Shown here in pieces: positions 1 through 5,472 of a DNA stretch of 24,246 nt. The position numbers were made by a program, and so were the translations under genes. Under the pieces are notes generated by a model that did no database searches, had not been told where the DNA came from, and was given only the letters and a program-made list of their open reading frames with translations. Within the stretch, counting starts at the first letter, position 1. Every line of letters begins with the position of its first letter. The stretch comes from a virus. The stretch covers positions 1 to 24,246 of IMG/VR virus record IMGVR_UViG_3300045020_000058. One strand, given 5' to 3'.

Positions 1-530
1 TCCGGCTGCGGCTCTGGTTCAGGCTCTGGTTCAGGCTCTGGTTCAGGCTCTGGTTCAGGCTCTGGTTTTCGATACCCTTTTGGAACGGTATCGAAAGGGT
101 TCGGGAAGGGTTTGAATTCGGCCAACTTATCCACAGAAAAACGAGGTTCGAACTCGGCTATAACGCCCGCCAGTATTGCCTTCACGTTGCTGCTGCCCGG
201 AATTTGAGCAAAGAGCTTTTCGGAGGCGCGCACCACATTGGGGTTCTCGGGCTGGTTCCACTTCAAAAACTTATGGATAACTACCCATTCTGAACCCTTA
301 TCGAACGTTAGCCATACCCTTTGGGTAAGCTTTTCGAACCCTTCGAGAACCCTTTCCAAAGGCCACTTAAGGTCATCGGAAACGTAGGCCAAAGGCACGC
401 GAAAACATCCCAGCATGTTCGAATGTGGGCTCGTCAAAAGATAAGCCGCGAGCGTTCGACCGTCTTCGCCGGCATCCCGAATATCCTGGCTTGTCCAGAA
501 TGACGAGTGGATCTTGCCGTACTCACGCAT
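1..530 (-). CDS. Phage replication initiation protein (winged-helix, O-like), 3' end off window
   Basis: Translating the minus strand from the ATG at 530-528 gives 176 open codons to the window edge, so the C-terminus is missing. The N-terminal ~110 residues (starting MREYGKIHSSFW, then LAAYLLTSPHSNMLGCFRVP at 28-47 and FLKWNQPENPN at 88-98) match in style a common phage family of helix-turn-helix replication proteins, the functional counterpart of lambda O. A linker follows, then a strict Pro-Glu run (nine PE pairs, residues 156-173). The start is supported by a GAGG seven bases upstream. It lies third in a leftward operon behind a Cro-like regulator, as O lies behind cro and cII in lambda. 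The DNA is visibly more A+T-rich than the rest of the window and carries origin-like repeats. The family is recognised from memory, without a search; replication initiation is inferred from it and from the context. Confidence 0.75.
   Translation of the reverse strand, partial: MREYGKIHSSFWTSQDIRDAGEDGRTLAAYLLTSPHSNMLGCFRVPLAYVSDDLKWPLERVLEGFEKLTQRVWLTFDKGSEWVVIHKFLKWNQPENPNVVRASEKLFAQIPGSSNVKAILAGVIAEFEPRFSVDKLAEFKPFPNPFDTVPKGYRKPEPEPEPEPEPEPEPEPEPQP
10..67. repeat. 12-bp tandem repeat encoding a Pro-Glu run
   Basis: The unit GGCTCTGGTTCA occurs four times in full (10-21, 22-33, 34-45, 46-57) and then a 10-base partial copy. Read on the minus strand in the replication-protein frame it encodes alternating Pro and Glu. 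Such a run makes a stiff, acidic inter-domain linker, and its length can change by replication slippage. Confidence 0.9.
67..96. repeat. 10-bp perfect inverted repeat inside the replication gene
   Basis: TTTCGATACC at 67-76 is exactly complementary to GGTATCGAAA at 87-96, with a 10-base spacer. The centres of the two arms are 20 bp apart, so both lie on nearly the same face of the helix. No T-run follows, so it does not look like an intrinsic terminator. It lies among the (A/T)ACCCTT repeats and may be an initiator-binding dyad; the function is inferred. Confidence 0.7.
73..112. repeat. Left cluster of phased 7-bp repeats (candidate origin iterons)
   Basis: TACCCTT at 73-79 and its inverted form AAGGGTT at 95-101 and 106-112 begin 22 and 11 bp apart. 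The spacing therefore follows whole helical turns. A degraded copy (AACGGTA, 84-90) sits in the missing slot. Confidence 0.6.
127..135 (+). other. Perfect DnaA box
   Basis: TTATCCACA is identical to the high-affinity DnaA box of E. coli oriC. It lies inside the replication-protein gene, between two clusters of phased repeats. One such 9-mer could occur by chance, but the setting favours a real site. A one-mismatch copy lies at 272-280 on the other strand. Confidence 0.6.
272..280 (-). other. Near-consensus DnaA box
   Basis: Read on the minus strand this is TTATCCATA, one base from the TTATCCACA consensus. It lies just before the right-hand cluster of phased repeats. Alone it would be weak; with the perfect box at 127-135 it adds to the case for an origin. 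Confidence 0.4.
282..354. repeat. Right cluster of phased 7-bp repeats (candidate origin iterons)
   Basis: AACCCTT at 293-299, TACCCTT at 315-321, AACCCTT at 337-343 and AACCCTT at 348-354 begin 22, 22 and 11 bp apart. A one-mismatch copy, TACCCAT, is at 282-288, again 11 bp away, and a more degraded copy (AACGTTA) is at 304-310. All are in the same orientation. Phased, same-face repeats in an initiator gene resemble the iterons in lambda O. That they bind the encoded protein is inferred. Confidence 0.6.
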
Positions 531-539
531 CGCCTTACC

Positions 540-614
540 TCACGCACCGCGAACAATGCCGACCGCGCAAAGCACGATCAGGCCGAGCATCCAGCATGCG
601 ATGAACAGGCTCAT
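540..614 (-). CDS. 24-aa single-span membrane peptide
   Basis: The ATG at 614-612 overlaps the stop of the upstream regulator as ATGA, so translation is probably coupled. The peptide begins MSLFIACWMLG and is almost entirely hydrophobic from residue 3 to 20, then ends with a single Arg, Gly and Ala. This is the pattern of a one-span inner-membrane peptide with a short cytoplasmic end. The replication gene follows 9 bp after its stop. No family is recognised. It resembles four other tiny coupled membrane ORFs here (1935-2120, 2662-2745, 2978-3079, 6977-7054). Support is the coupling, composition and tight fit between two genes; expression is unproven. Confidence 0.55.
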   Translation of the reverse strand: MSLFIACWMLGLIVLCAVGIVRGA

Positions 615-829
615 GCTGCCTCCGAGGCTTCTTTGCGCGCGTCAAGCCAATCTTGGGGCCTAACCTGGCCGCGCGTCAATTTCTGGATTTCAACGGCCGC
701 TGACAATGGAATCGGAAAGCGACCATGGATCCAGTTATTGAACGTGGGGCGCGTCGGGGGGTTCGACATTTTCTTCAGGAACGCGACCTGAGTGTAACGG
801 TTGGCTTCAAGCCAGTCCTTGAGCTGCAT
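611..829 (-). CDS. YdaS/Cro-like helix-turn-helix regulator, 72 aa
   Basis: The start at 829 is chosen over an upstream in-frame ATG because AGGAGA lies about six bases before it. The protein (MQLKDWLEANRYTQ...) has the pattern of YdaS/Cro-type one-domain repressors: an N-terminal helix, a helix-turn-helix at about residues 13-50 with the sequence FNNWIHGR in the recognition region, and an ending PQDWLDARKEA, typical of YdaS-like proteins. It is the first gene of the leftward operon and lies next to the divergent promoter region, where a lambda-type cro would be. It probably binds operators within 830-982 to control one or both operons. A CII-like activator cannot be excluded from sequence alone. 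Confidence 0.7.
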   Translation of the reverse strand: MQLKDWLEANRYTQVAFLKKMSNPPTRPTFNNWIHGRFPIPLSAAVEIQKLTRGQVRPQDWLDARKEASEAA

Positions 830-855
830 TGCGATCTCCTGTATCAATGGAATGG

Positions 856-883
856 ACTATACACCATGTTCAGCCACGTGCAA
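856..883 (-). promoter_or_regulatory. Candidate leftward early promoter (pR-like)
   Basis: On the minus strand TATAGT (-10, 856-861) is one base from the TATAAT consensus. It is preceded after 16 bp by TTGCAC (878-883), a weak -35. Transcription would start about 20 bp before the regulator's ATG at 829, giving a short leader with the AGGAGA ribosome site. Confidence 0.5.
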
Positions 884-915
884 GACGCATCGAACAAAAA
901 ATTTATCGAACGTGC

Positions 916-944
916 TTGCAAAGCTTATCAATTTTGTCTACAGT
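916..944 (+). promoter_or_regulatory. Candidate rightward early promoter (pL-like)
   Basis: TTGCAA (916-921) and TACAGT (939-944) are separated by 17 bp, and each matches the sigma-70 consensus at four of six bases. Transcription would start near 950, about 30 bp before the first rightward gene at 983. The match is moderate. Confidence 0.4.
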
Positions 945-982
945 TCATCCCATCGCAGCACCAAACAACCAGTGAGGCCGAA

Positions 983-1366
983 ATGTCCACCGTCATTCAC
1001 CCCGATCCAAAGCAGCTTCTCGCGATGGCTGCGCACACAGTCGAGCCAGTCACCGAAGTGCGCGCCGAGTCTCGCGACGCGATGGTCAAGCGAATCGCCA
1101 CAGCGCGCCTTAAATCGATGCTGACGGATGTGGCGCCGATCGACATCATCAATGGTTTGCATGCCGTCATCGGTCCGAAGCACGGCGCAGCGTTACGCGC
1201 GGCGTGGCTCGAATCACCTGAGGCCTTCGGCGATCTGCTCATGAGCATCTGTGTGCGCGAGATGGAGATCCAGGCCGAGATCGACGCGCAGCAAATTGTT
1301 GAGCGTATGCGCGGTGCTGAATTGAGCCGCACGCCGCGCGTGTTTCGGATCGTGGGGGATGTATGA
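983..1366 (+). CDS. First gene of the rightward early operon, unknown, 127 aa
   Basis: The ATG at 983 is chosen because GAGG stands six bases before it and because upstream in-frame starts would run through the regulator gene and the control region. The protein (MSTVIHPDPKQLL...) looks like a soluble helical protein, with charged helices at about 30-50 and 85-110, and no membrane segment. It is first in the operon, where lambda has the antiterminator N, but it lacks N's arginine-rich N-terminus, so that role is not supported. The next gene overlaps its stop by ATGA. No family is recognised. Confidence 0.7.
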   Translation: MSTVIHPDPKQLLAMAAHTVEPVTEVRAESRDAMVKRIATARLKSMLTDVAPIDIINGLHAVIGPKHGAALRAAWLESPEAFGDLLMSICVREMEIQAEIDAQQIVERMRGAELSRTPRVFRIVGDV

Positions 1367-1710
1367 GCGAGATCAAGCACAGCGATGGCCCGTGGGGCAT
1401 CAGCTCGGAGTCGCCGCGGATCATCAAGCAGTTCGACAGTCTGGGCGAATCAAACGTGATTATCGGATCAGCAAGCGGCTACACGGGCAGTGGATTCTTT
1501 CCGAGCGACGAGGAAGCGATTGTGAACGCCCGGATCATGGCCGCGTCGCTTGACCTGCTTGAGGCGCTAAAAGATTTGAAGGTCCGATATGAAGCTCTTT
1601 TCAATATTTATGCTGCGAGAGCCTACTGTCCTTCAAACGATTCCAGTTCCGATCTGGACCTTGCGCTCATCATGTGTAATCGAGCAATCGCTAAAGCGAC
1701 TGGAGCCTGA
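1363..1710 (+). CDS. Small phage accessory protein, 115 aa
   Basis: The ATG overlaps the previous stop by ATGA. The segment around residues 46-70 (DEEAIVNARIMAASLDLLEA) resembles a motif shared by many small hypothetical phage proteins (usually close to NARLIAAAPELLEAL), which occur in early accessory regions of temperate phages. The N-terminal half is polar and probably forms a small beta domain, as in that group, and the C-terminal half is helical. No enzymatic motif is visible. Function is unknown; the family link rests on recalled motif similarity. Confidence 0.7.
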   Translation: MSEIKHSDGPWGISSESPRIIKQFDSLGESNVIIGSASGYTGSGFFPSDEEAIVNARIMAASLDLLEALKDLKVRYEALFNIYAARAYCPSNDSSSDLDLALIMCNRAIAKATGA

Positions 1711-1711
1711 C

Positions 1712-1933
1712 ATGCCCACCTTCCAGCGCATGGTGCGCATCACCATCGAGCAGATGGACGAGCCGAAAGACGTGATGCTCGGCCAGCTCGAAGTCCCTTC
1801 GTTTCTCGTCGTCGGCGATCTGACCGGCGAGGTCGAAGCTTATTTCGCTATCGCGTTCGGTGCGCACATCCAGTTGCCGATCAACGAACACGAACTCGAA
1901 TCATATTTCAAGGCGCAACGCGCGGAGGTTTAA
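1712..1933 (+). CDS. Unknown small phage protein, 73 aa
   Basis: The ATG at 1712 lies directly behind the previous stop, with TGGAG six bases upstream, which selects it over in-frame starts inside the preceding gene. The protein (MPTFQRMVRITIEQ...) appears to alternate strands and a helix, with acidic stretches, and has no cysteine or membrane segment. No family is recognised. It is followed by a small membrane-protein gene one base after its stop. Confidence 0.6.
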   Translation: MPTFQRMVRITIEQMDEPKDVMLGQLEVPSFLVVGDLTGEVEAYFAIAFGAHIQLPINEHELESYFKAQRAEV

Positions 1934-1934
1934 G

Positions 1935-2120
1935 ATGCGTACCTATTTCTTCCACCGCCTACTCCGCCGTTTCGTAGGCGAAGCGCGCACGCCGGTCAGA
2001 GATTTGACCGAGCGTGAGTGCCGCGCGATCGACTTCGCTTATGGTGCGCTCGCGGCCCTGTCGATGGTCTGCGCGTTTGCTGTGATTTTCCTGCTACTGA
2101 CCTGGAGGCCGGAATGCTGA
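1935..2120 (+). CDS. Single-span membrane protein, 61 aa
   Basis: The ATG at 1935 follows the previous stop closely, and the end of that gene supplies a GGAGG. The N-terminal ~35 residues are basic (MRTYFFHRLLRRFVGE...), and residues 35-57 form one strongly hydrophobic segment (GALAALSMVCAFAVIFLLL) ending in TWRPEC. Positive residues before the span suggest that the N-terminus stays in the cytoplasm. The following gene starts at 2114, inside its last codons. No family is recognised. It could act at the inner membrane, for instance in host takeover or exclusion, but nothing in the sequence decides this. Confidence 0.6.
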   Translation: MRTYFFHRLLRRFVGEARTPVRDLTERECRAIDFAYGALAALSMVCAFAVIFLLLTWRPEC

Positions 2121-2665
2121 AGAAAAAACAAATCATCGAGACGCGCCCAGTCTATGAATTCCGGCCACTGCCAGATGTTTTCAAGACGGCTTGGGGCGAA
2201 GTGCGTCGATACGCAAATGGGGAATGGATTCCTGACGATGGTGAATACGACATTGCCTTCATCGGTAGGGAACCCGCGCCAATCTGCCTACACGTTGAAC
2301 ACTCATACCAACGTAACATCATCGCCGGCTGGTGTACGGGGCACTGGGGAGCATTCGAAAAAGCTCACCCACGCGGAAATGCATGGCACTACGCATTGCG
2401 TGACGGCGAAACTGAATGGGGTGGGGACTGGGGTCGGGAGCGCAACCTCAACTACCAGGCGGGGCGCAGTGGAATGGACAAGATGTGCTCTGAGTACGGT
2501 TGTTCGAACGGTCGACATATCGACCTGAATAAGCCCGACGATCCCCATATCTCAGCCGGTTTGCTACGCGATCGAGAGACTAAGGAAATTTTCGTGTTTC
2601 CTTCGCAGCTCATCTGCATGTACTGCGAAGCGAGGTTTGAGCAGTCCACCGGAGAACCGTCATGA
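2114..2665 (+). CDS. Cysteine-containing phage protein of unknown function, 183 aa
   Basis: The ATG at 2114 has GGAGG seven bases upstream and overlaps the end of the membrane-protein gene. The protein is rich in Trp, Tyr and His in the middle (residues 72-113) and has two cysteine pairs near the end: C125/C130 and C168/C171 (CMYC). These four could bind one zinc ion in a rubredoxin-like knuckle. No catalytic motif is recognised. Zinc binding is inferred from cysteine spacing only. Confidence 0.65.
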   Translation: MLKKKQIIETRPVYEFRPLPDVFKTAWGEVRRYANGEWIPDDGEYDIAFIGREPAPICLHVEHSYQRNIIAGWCTGHWGAFEKAHPRGNAWHYALRDGETEWGGDWGRERNLNYQAGRSGMDKMCSEYGCSNGRHIDLNKPDDPHISAGLLRDRETKEIFVFPSQLICMYCEARFEQSTGEPS

Positions 2666-2745
2666 GCCGCGTACTCGATTGGGCTATCGCGATCGGCTTC
2701 GGAATCTATCTGGCGTGGCTCGCTGCGGAGGGCATTGCGCGATGA
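2662..2745 (+). CDS. 27-aa single-span membrane peptide
   Basis: The ATG overlaps the previous stop as ATGA, and GGAG lies seven bases upstream. The peptide begins MSRVLDWAIAIGFG and is hydrophobic through residue 23, with one basic residue at each end. The next gene again overlaps its stop by ATGA, so it is locked between two genes by coupling at both ends. That makes a chance ORF less likely. No family is recognised. Confidence 0.55.
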   Translation: MSRVLDWAIAIGFGIYLAWLAAEGIAR

Positions 2746-2981
2746 AAGACTTCGGCCAATGGCTGCGCGATGCGCCAATCCTTGTAGAGCCGCCCATCAG
2801 TGATGCCGAGGCGCATATATTGGAGTTGGAGGAAGCTGGCGTTATCGATCTCATGCCGGACGGACGGTACATGGTGCGCTGCCGCATGTGCGGCGAAGAC
2901 GACGAACTACCGGTCGGCCCCGATGAGATCGATGTTGACTACCAACACTATTGCGGCGGATCGCCAAGGTGCTGTCCATGA
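2742..2981 (+). CDS. Small zinc-ribbon-like protein, 79 aa
   Basis: The ATG overlaps the previous stop by ATGA. Residues 1-40 are acidic and probably helical. The C-terminal half has CRMC (C47, C50) and then C71, C77 and C78, a spacing that fits a zinc ribbon or knuckle. Small zinc proteins of this kind are common in phage early operons and often bind nucleic acid or host protein partners; which applies here cannot be read from the sequence. Confidence 0.6.
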   Translation: MKDFGQWLRDAPILVEPPISDAEAHILELEEAGVIDLMPDGRYMVRCRMCGEDDELPVGPDEIDVDYQHYCGGSPRCCP

Positions 2982-3079
2982 AACGCCTCTTTCGTTGGCT
3001 CGACCATAACCCGCTCATTGCGATGGTTGCAGGCTCCGCCGTCGCTTTCCTGTTGATGTATTTCGTCACTATCACCTGA
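2978..3079 (+). CDS. 33-aa single-span membrane peptide
   Basis: The ATG overlaps the stop of the zinc-ribbon-like gene as ATGA. The peptide begins MKRLFRWLDHNPL, a basic amphipathic start, followed by a hydrophobic segment at about residues 12-31 (PLIAMVAGSAVAFLLMYFV). It ends nine bases before the bet start. The positive start favours a cytoplasmic N-terminus. It also resembles an uncleaved signal anchor. No family is recognised. Confidence 0.55.
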   Translation: MKRLFRWLDHNPLIAMVAGSAVAFLLMYFVTIT

Positions 3080-3088
3080 AGGAAAACC

Positions 3089-4027
3089 ATGTCGCAAGAC
3101 CTTACCACGCAGACGCGGCCCGGCCTCGTTGCGAAATTCGCCGACAAGTATTCGATCGATGCGAACAAGCTCATGGACACGCTCAAGTCGACTGCTTTCA
3201 AGCAGCAGGGCGACAAGGAAGTGTCCAATGAGCAGATGGCCGCGTTGCTGATCGTCGCCGACCAGTACGGCCTCAACCCGTTCACGAAGGAAATCTACGC
3301 CTTCCCGGACAAGGGCGGGATCGTGCCAGTGGTTGGCGTCGACGGCTGGGCGCGCATCGTCAACGAGCACCCCCAGTGCGACGGTTTCGAGTTCACCTAC
3401 GCTGGGGAAACGGTCGAATTCAGCAGCAAGCAGGTGCCGGTGTGGATGGAGGTTCGCATCTACCGTAAGGACCGCGCGCGGCCGGTGATCGTACGCGAGT
3501 ACTTCGACGAAGTCGTGCGCCGCAACATACAGCCGTGGCAGTCCCACCCGAATCGCATGCTGCGTCACAAGACGTTCGTCCAGGGCGCGCGCCTCGCGTT
3601 CGGCTTTGCCGGTGTGTTCGACGAGGACGAAGGCCAACGCATCGTCGAACGCGATATGGGCACGGCTCAGGAAATGCCACCGGTCGCGCAGCCGCAGTCA
3701 CGTAGCGCGCGTACTGCGGCACCCGCTATTCAGCAGGCGGATAGCGATGGCGTGATCGATATGCCCGTGCAACGCCAGGCCGAACCGGTGCAACAGGCGC
3801 AGCAGCAGACGCAACCGAAGTCACGCGCCGCACGCGCCCAGCAGGAACAGTTCGAAGATCCGCCGGCAACGCCCGTCAGCGACAGCGTTATGCGCGTGCT
3901 GCAGACGAAGATGGAGATGAACGGCATCAATGAATCGGACCTGAAGAAGAAGTTCGGTTTCGATCTCGATGGCGTGACGACTGCGAACTACAACGCCATC
4001 GTCGAATTCATCGAGAACCCGGTATGA
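3089..4027 (+). CDS. bet: Bet/RecT-type single-strand annealing recombinase, 312 aa
   Basis: Bet-type proteins bind single-stranded DNA and anneal complementary strands in phage recombination, working with a 5'-3' exonuclease. The core at residues 1-190 has the family pattern: an N-terminal helical part, then the conserved block beginning DQYGLNPFTKEIYAFP (near residue 58), VPVVGVDGWARIV, and the second block with WQSHPNRMLRHK and GFAGVFDEDE. At 312 residues it is longer than lambda Bet (about 261). The extra length is a Gln/Pro-rich linker and a helical C-terminal segment (265-312) that probably contacts partners such as SSB. GGAA precedes the ATG. The exonuclease gene overlaps its stop, the usual pairing. 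No Gam gene is seen nearby. Confidence 0.93.
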   Translation: MSQDLTTQTRPGLVAKFADKYSIDANKLMDTLKSTAFKQQGDKEVSNEQMAALLIVADQYGLNPFTKEIYAFPDKGGIVPVVGVDGWARIVNEHPQCDGFEFTYAGETVEFSSKQVPVWMEVRIYRKDRARPVIVREYFDEVVRRNIQPWQSHPNRMLRHKTFVQGARLAFGFAGVFDEDEGQRIVERDMGTAQEMPPVAQPQSRSARTAAPAIQQADSDGVIDMPVQRQAEPVQQAQQQTQPKSRAARAQQEQFEDPPATPVSDSVMRVLQTKMEMNGINESDLKKKFGFDLDGVTTANYNAIVEFIENPV

Positions 4028-4629
4028 CGCTGCTGTTCGATCCGGTCGAGCATGCCTACACGCTTGGTGAGAAGCGCCTGCCGAGCGTGACGCAGACCTT
4101 GGCTCCTCTCATCGACTATTCGCAGGTTCCGAAGGCAGTGCTTGAGCGCGCCCAGCAGCTCGGCACGGCAGTGCACCGCCTGACAGAACTCTATGATCTA
4201 GACGATCTGGACACCGAGAGCTTGTCGCAGGAGTTAATGCCCTACCTCACAGCGTGGATGCGTTTTCGCGCCGAGACGGGGTTTGTGCCTGAACTGATCG
4301 AACAGCGGTATCACCACCCGGCTCTGAACTTCGCCGGAACGCTTGACCGTACCGGCCTCATCGGCGGCCGCCGCGCTGTGATCGACATCAAGAAGATGCT
4401 GCGCCTCGGTCCGGTGATCGGCGTGCAGCTCGCTGCCTACAAAGAGCTTTGCATCAGGAACGGTGTGCAGATCGAAGACCGCTACGGCCTTGGTCTGCGC
4501 GCAGATAGAACCTACCGACTGGTTCCTTTTAAAGATAAAGGCGACTGGCCGGTGTTCCTGTCGCTGCTCACCATTCGAAACTTCAAGGACAAAAATGGAC
4601 TCGCAAACCCAATCGCAGCCGCTGGTTAA
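4024..4629 (+). CDS. PD-(D/E)XK exonuclease partner of Bet, 201 aa
   Basis: This is the likely 5'-3' exonuclease that produces single-stranded ends for Bet. The fold signature is that of the RecB/Cas4-like PD-(D/E)XK nucleases: GTAVH at 47-51 (H51), GTLD at 105-108 (D108 as metal ligand), DIK at 121-123 (K123 as the catalytic lysine, with Asp where many have Glu), and Q135-x3-Y139 after it. The ATG overlaps the bet stop by ATGA. At 201 residues it is shorter than lambda Exo (226) and near the size of compact Cas4-like phage nucleases. The next gene starts inside its last 35 bases. The active-site assignment is by motif spacing. Confidence 0.85.
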   Translation: MTLLFDPVEHAYTLGEKRLPSVTQTLAPLIDYSQVPKAVLERAQQLGTAVHRLTELYDLDDLDTESLSQELMPYLTAWMRFRAETGFVPELIEQRYHHPALNFAGTLDRTGLIGGRRAVIDIKKMLRLGPVIGVQLAAYKELCIRNGVQIEDRYGLGLRADRTYRLVPFKDKGDWPVFLSLLTIRNFKDKNGLANPIAAAG

Positions 4630-5413
4630 TCTGCAGGTGTCGCACCCGGACCAGGCGCTCTTCAAGTCAGCAATCAACGCGCTGAACACGGCCAAGGCCT
4701 ATGAGATCGATAGCGCCGACATGCGCGACCTCGCCGCTCGCGAGCTCACGAAGATCAAGACATTGCAGAAGGACGTCGATACGAAGCGCAAGGGCATCAC
4801 GGCGCCGATCGATGCAGCGAAGAAGGCGGTCATGGATCTGTTCCGCGCGCCGACCGAATACCTGGAACAGGCCGAGGTGCTACTCAAGGGCTCGATCCAG
4901 AGGTTTGATCGTGCCGAAGAGCAGCGGCGCATCGCCGAGCAGGCAGTACTCGAAGAGGCGGCGCGGCAGGAACGTGCGCGCCTTGAGCAGGAAGCCGCAG
5001 CGCGCGACGCAGCATCCCGCGCCGAGGCCGCCGAGATCCAGCGTAAGGCCGATGAAGCCGCAGCCGCCGGCAAAGCCGAAGACGCTGCGCGCCTCGCATC
5101 CGAAGCACAGAGCCGCGTCGAACAGGGCGCGGCCGAAGTCACGATGCTGCAGCAGACCGCGATGCTTGTCAGTGCGCCGGTGGCTGCCGCGCCGCGCGTG
5201 ACGGCGGGTGTGTCGACGCGCAAGGTCTGGAAGGCCGAGATCAGCGATAAGCTCGCGTTGATCCGCTACGTGGCCGAGCACCCGGAATACGTCGACCTGC
5301 TCGATGCCAACATGCCGGCCGTCAACAAGATCGTGCTTGCGCTGAAGGCGAACTGCCCACTCGCCGGTGTGCGCGTGTTCGAAGATGCCGTGATCGCTGC
5401 GAGAGCTGCATAA
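4595..5413 (+). CDS. Coiled-coil protein of the recombination cassette, 272 aa
   Basis: The ATG at 4595 follows AAGGA and lies within the last codons of the exonuclease. Longer in-frame starts would run back through that gene. Residues 25-100 are helical, and 105-185 form a long Ala/Glu/Arg-rich coiled coil. The C-terminal 65 residues carry a pattern (RKVWKAEISDK, LLDANMPAVNK, CPLAGVRVFED) that I recall from hypothetical proteins in phage recombination cassettes, where the end often reads PGVRVYE. There is no P-loop or nuclease motif. The position suggests a structural or loading partner of Bet and Exo; this is inferred from location. Confidence 0.8.
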   Translation: MDSQTQSQPLVNLQVSHPDQALFKSAINALNTAKAYEIDSADMRDLAARELTKIKTLQKDVDTKRKGITAPIDAAKKAVMDLFRAPTEYLEQAEVLLKGSIQRFDRAEEQRRIAEQAVLEEAARQERARLEQEAAARDAASRAEAAEIQRKADEAAAAGKAEDAARLASEAQSRVEQGAAEVTMLQQTAMLVSAPVAAAPRVTAGVSTRKVWKAEISDKLALIRYVAEHPEYVDLLDANMPAVNKIVLALKANCPLAGVRVFEDAVIAARAA

Positions 5414-5438
5414 CTTCGCGTAATGACAAAACCGCTGC

Positions 5439-5460
5439 AAATTATTCCCGAAATTATTCC
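5439..5460. repeat. Tandem 10-bp direct repeat upstream of the 5473 gene
   Basis: AAATTATTCC occurs twice (5439-5448 and 5451-5460), separated by CG, so the starts are 12 bp apart. It sits in the 59-bp gap before the GTG gene, right next to its AGGAG ribosome site. A+T-rich tandem repeats here could be an operator, a protein-binding leader or slippage remains; nothing decides between these. Confidence 0.6.
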
Positions 5461-5472
5461 AGGAGCCTCACC

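Larger units (their letters stand above)
830..982. promoter_or_regulatory. Divergent control region between the two early operons
   Basis: This 153-bp gap is the longest non-coding stretch in the window. It separates the leftward regulator/replication operon from the rightward recombination operon and holds one candidate promoter for each direction. Between the promoters ATCGAAC is repeated at 889-895 and 905-911 (starts 16 bp apart), a possible operator pair. No repressor gene fits here, unlike in lambda, where cI separates pL from pR. Confidence 0.6.

Noticed and set aside
10-67. Short tandem repeats at the left edge as a possible CRISPR array
   Set aside because: Units are 12 bp without spacers and read as an in-frame Pro-Glu run in the replication gene.
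507-791. Rightward ORF of 94 codons over the regulator gene
   Set aside because: It lies opposite three coherent leftward genes with ribosome sites; its protein has no recognisable pattern.
725-982. Longer N-terminus for the first rightward gene
   Set aside because: It would run through the regulator gene and the promoter region; the ATG at 983 has a good ribosome site.
983-1366. First rightward gene as a lambda N-type antiterminator
   Set aside because: It has no arginine-rich N-terminus and no clear boxB hairpin lies between the candidate promoter and the gene.
2948-3637. Leftward 229-codon ORF opposite bet
   Set aside because: It is a shadow of the bet frame in G+C-rich DNA; bet is clearly the real gene.
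4699-5440. Long Arg/Ala-rich ORFs opposite the coiled-coil gene
   Set aside because: They arise from the Ala/Glu/Arg codons of the 272-aa protein and have no ribosome sites or family pattern.
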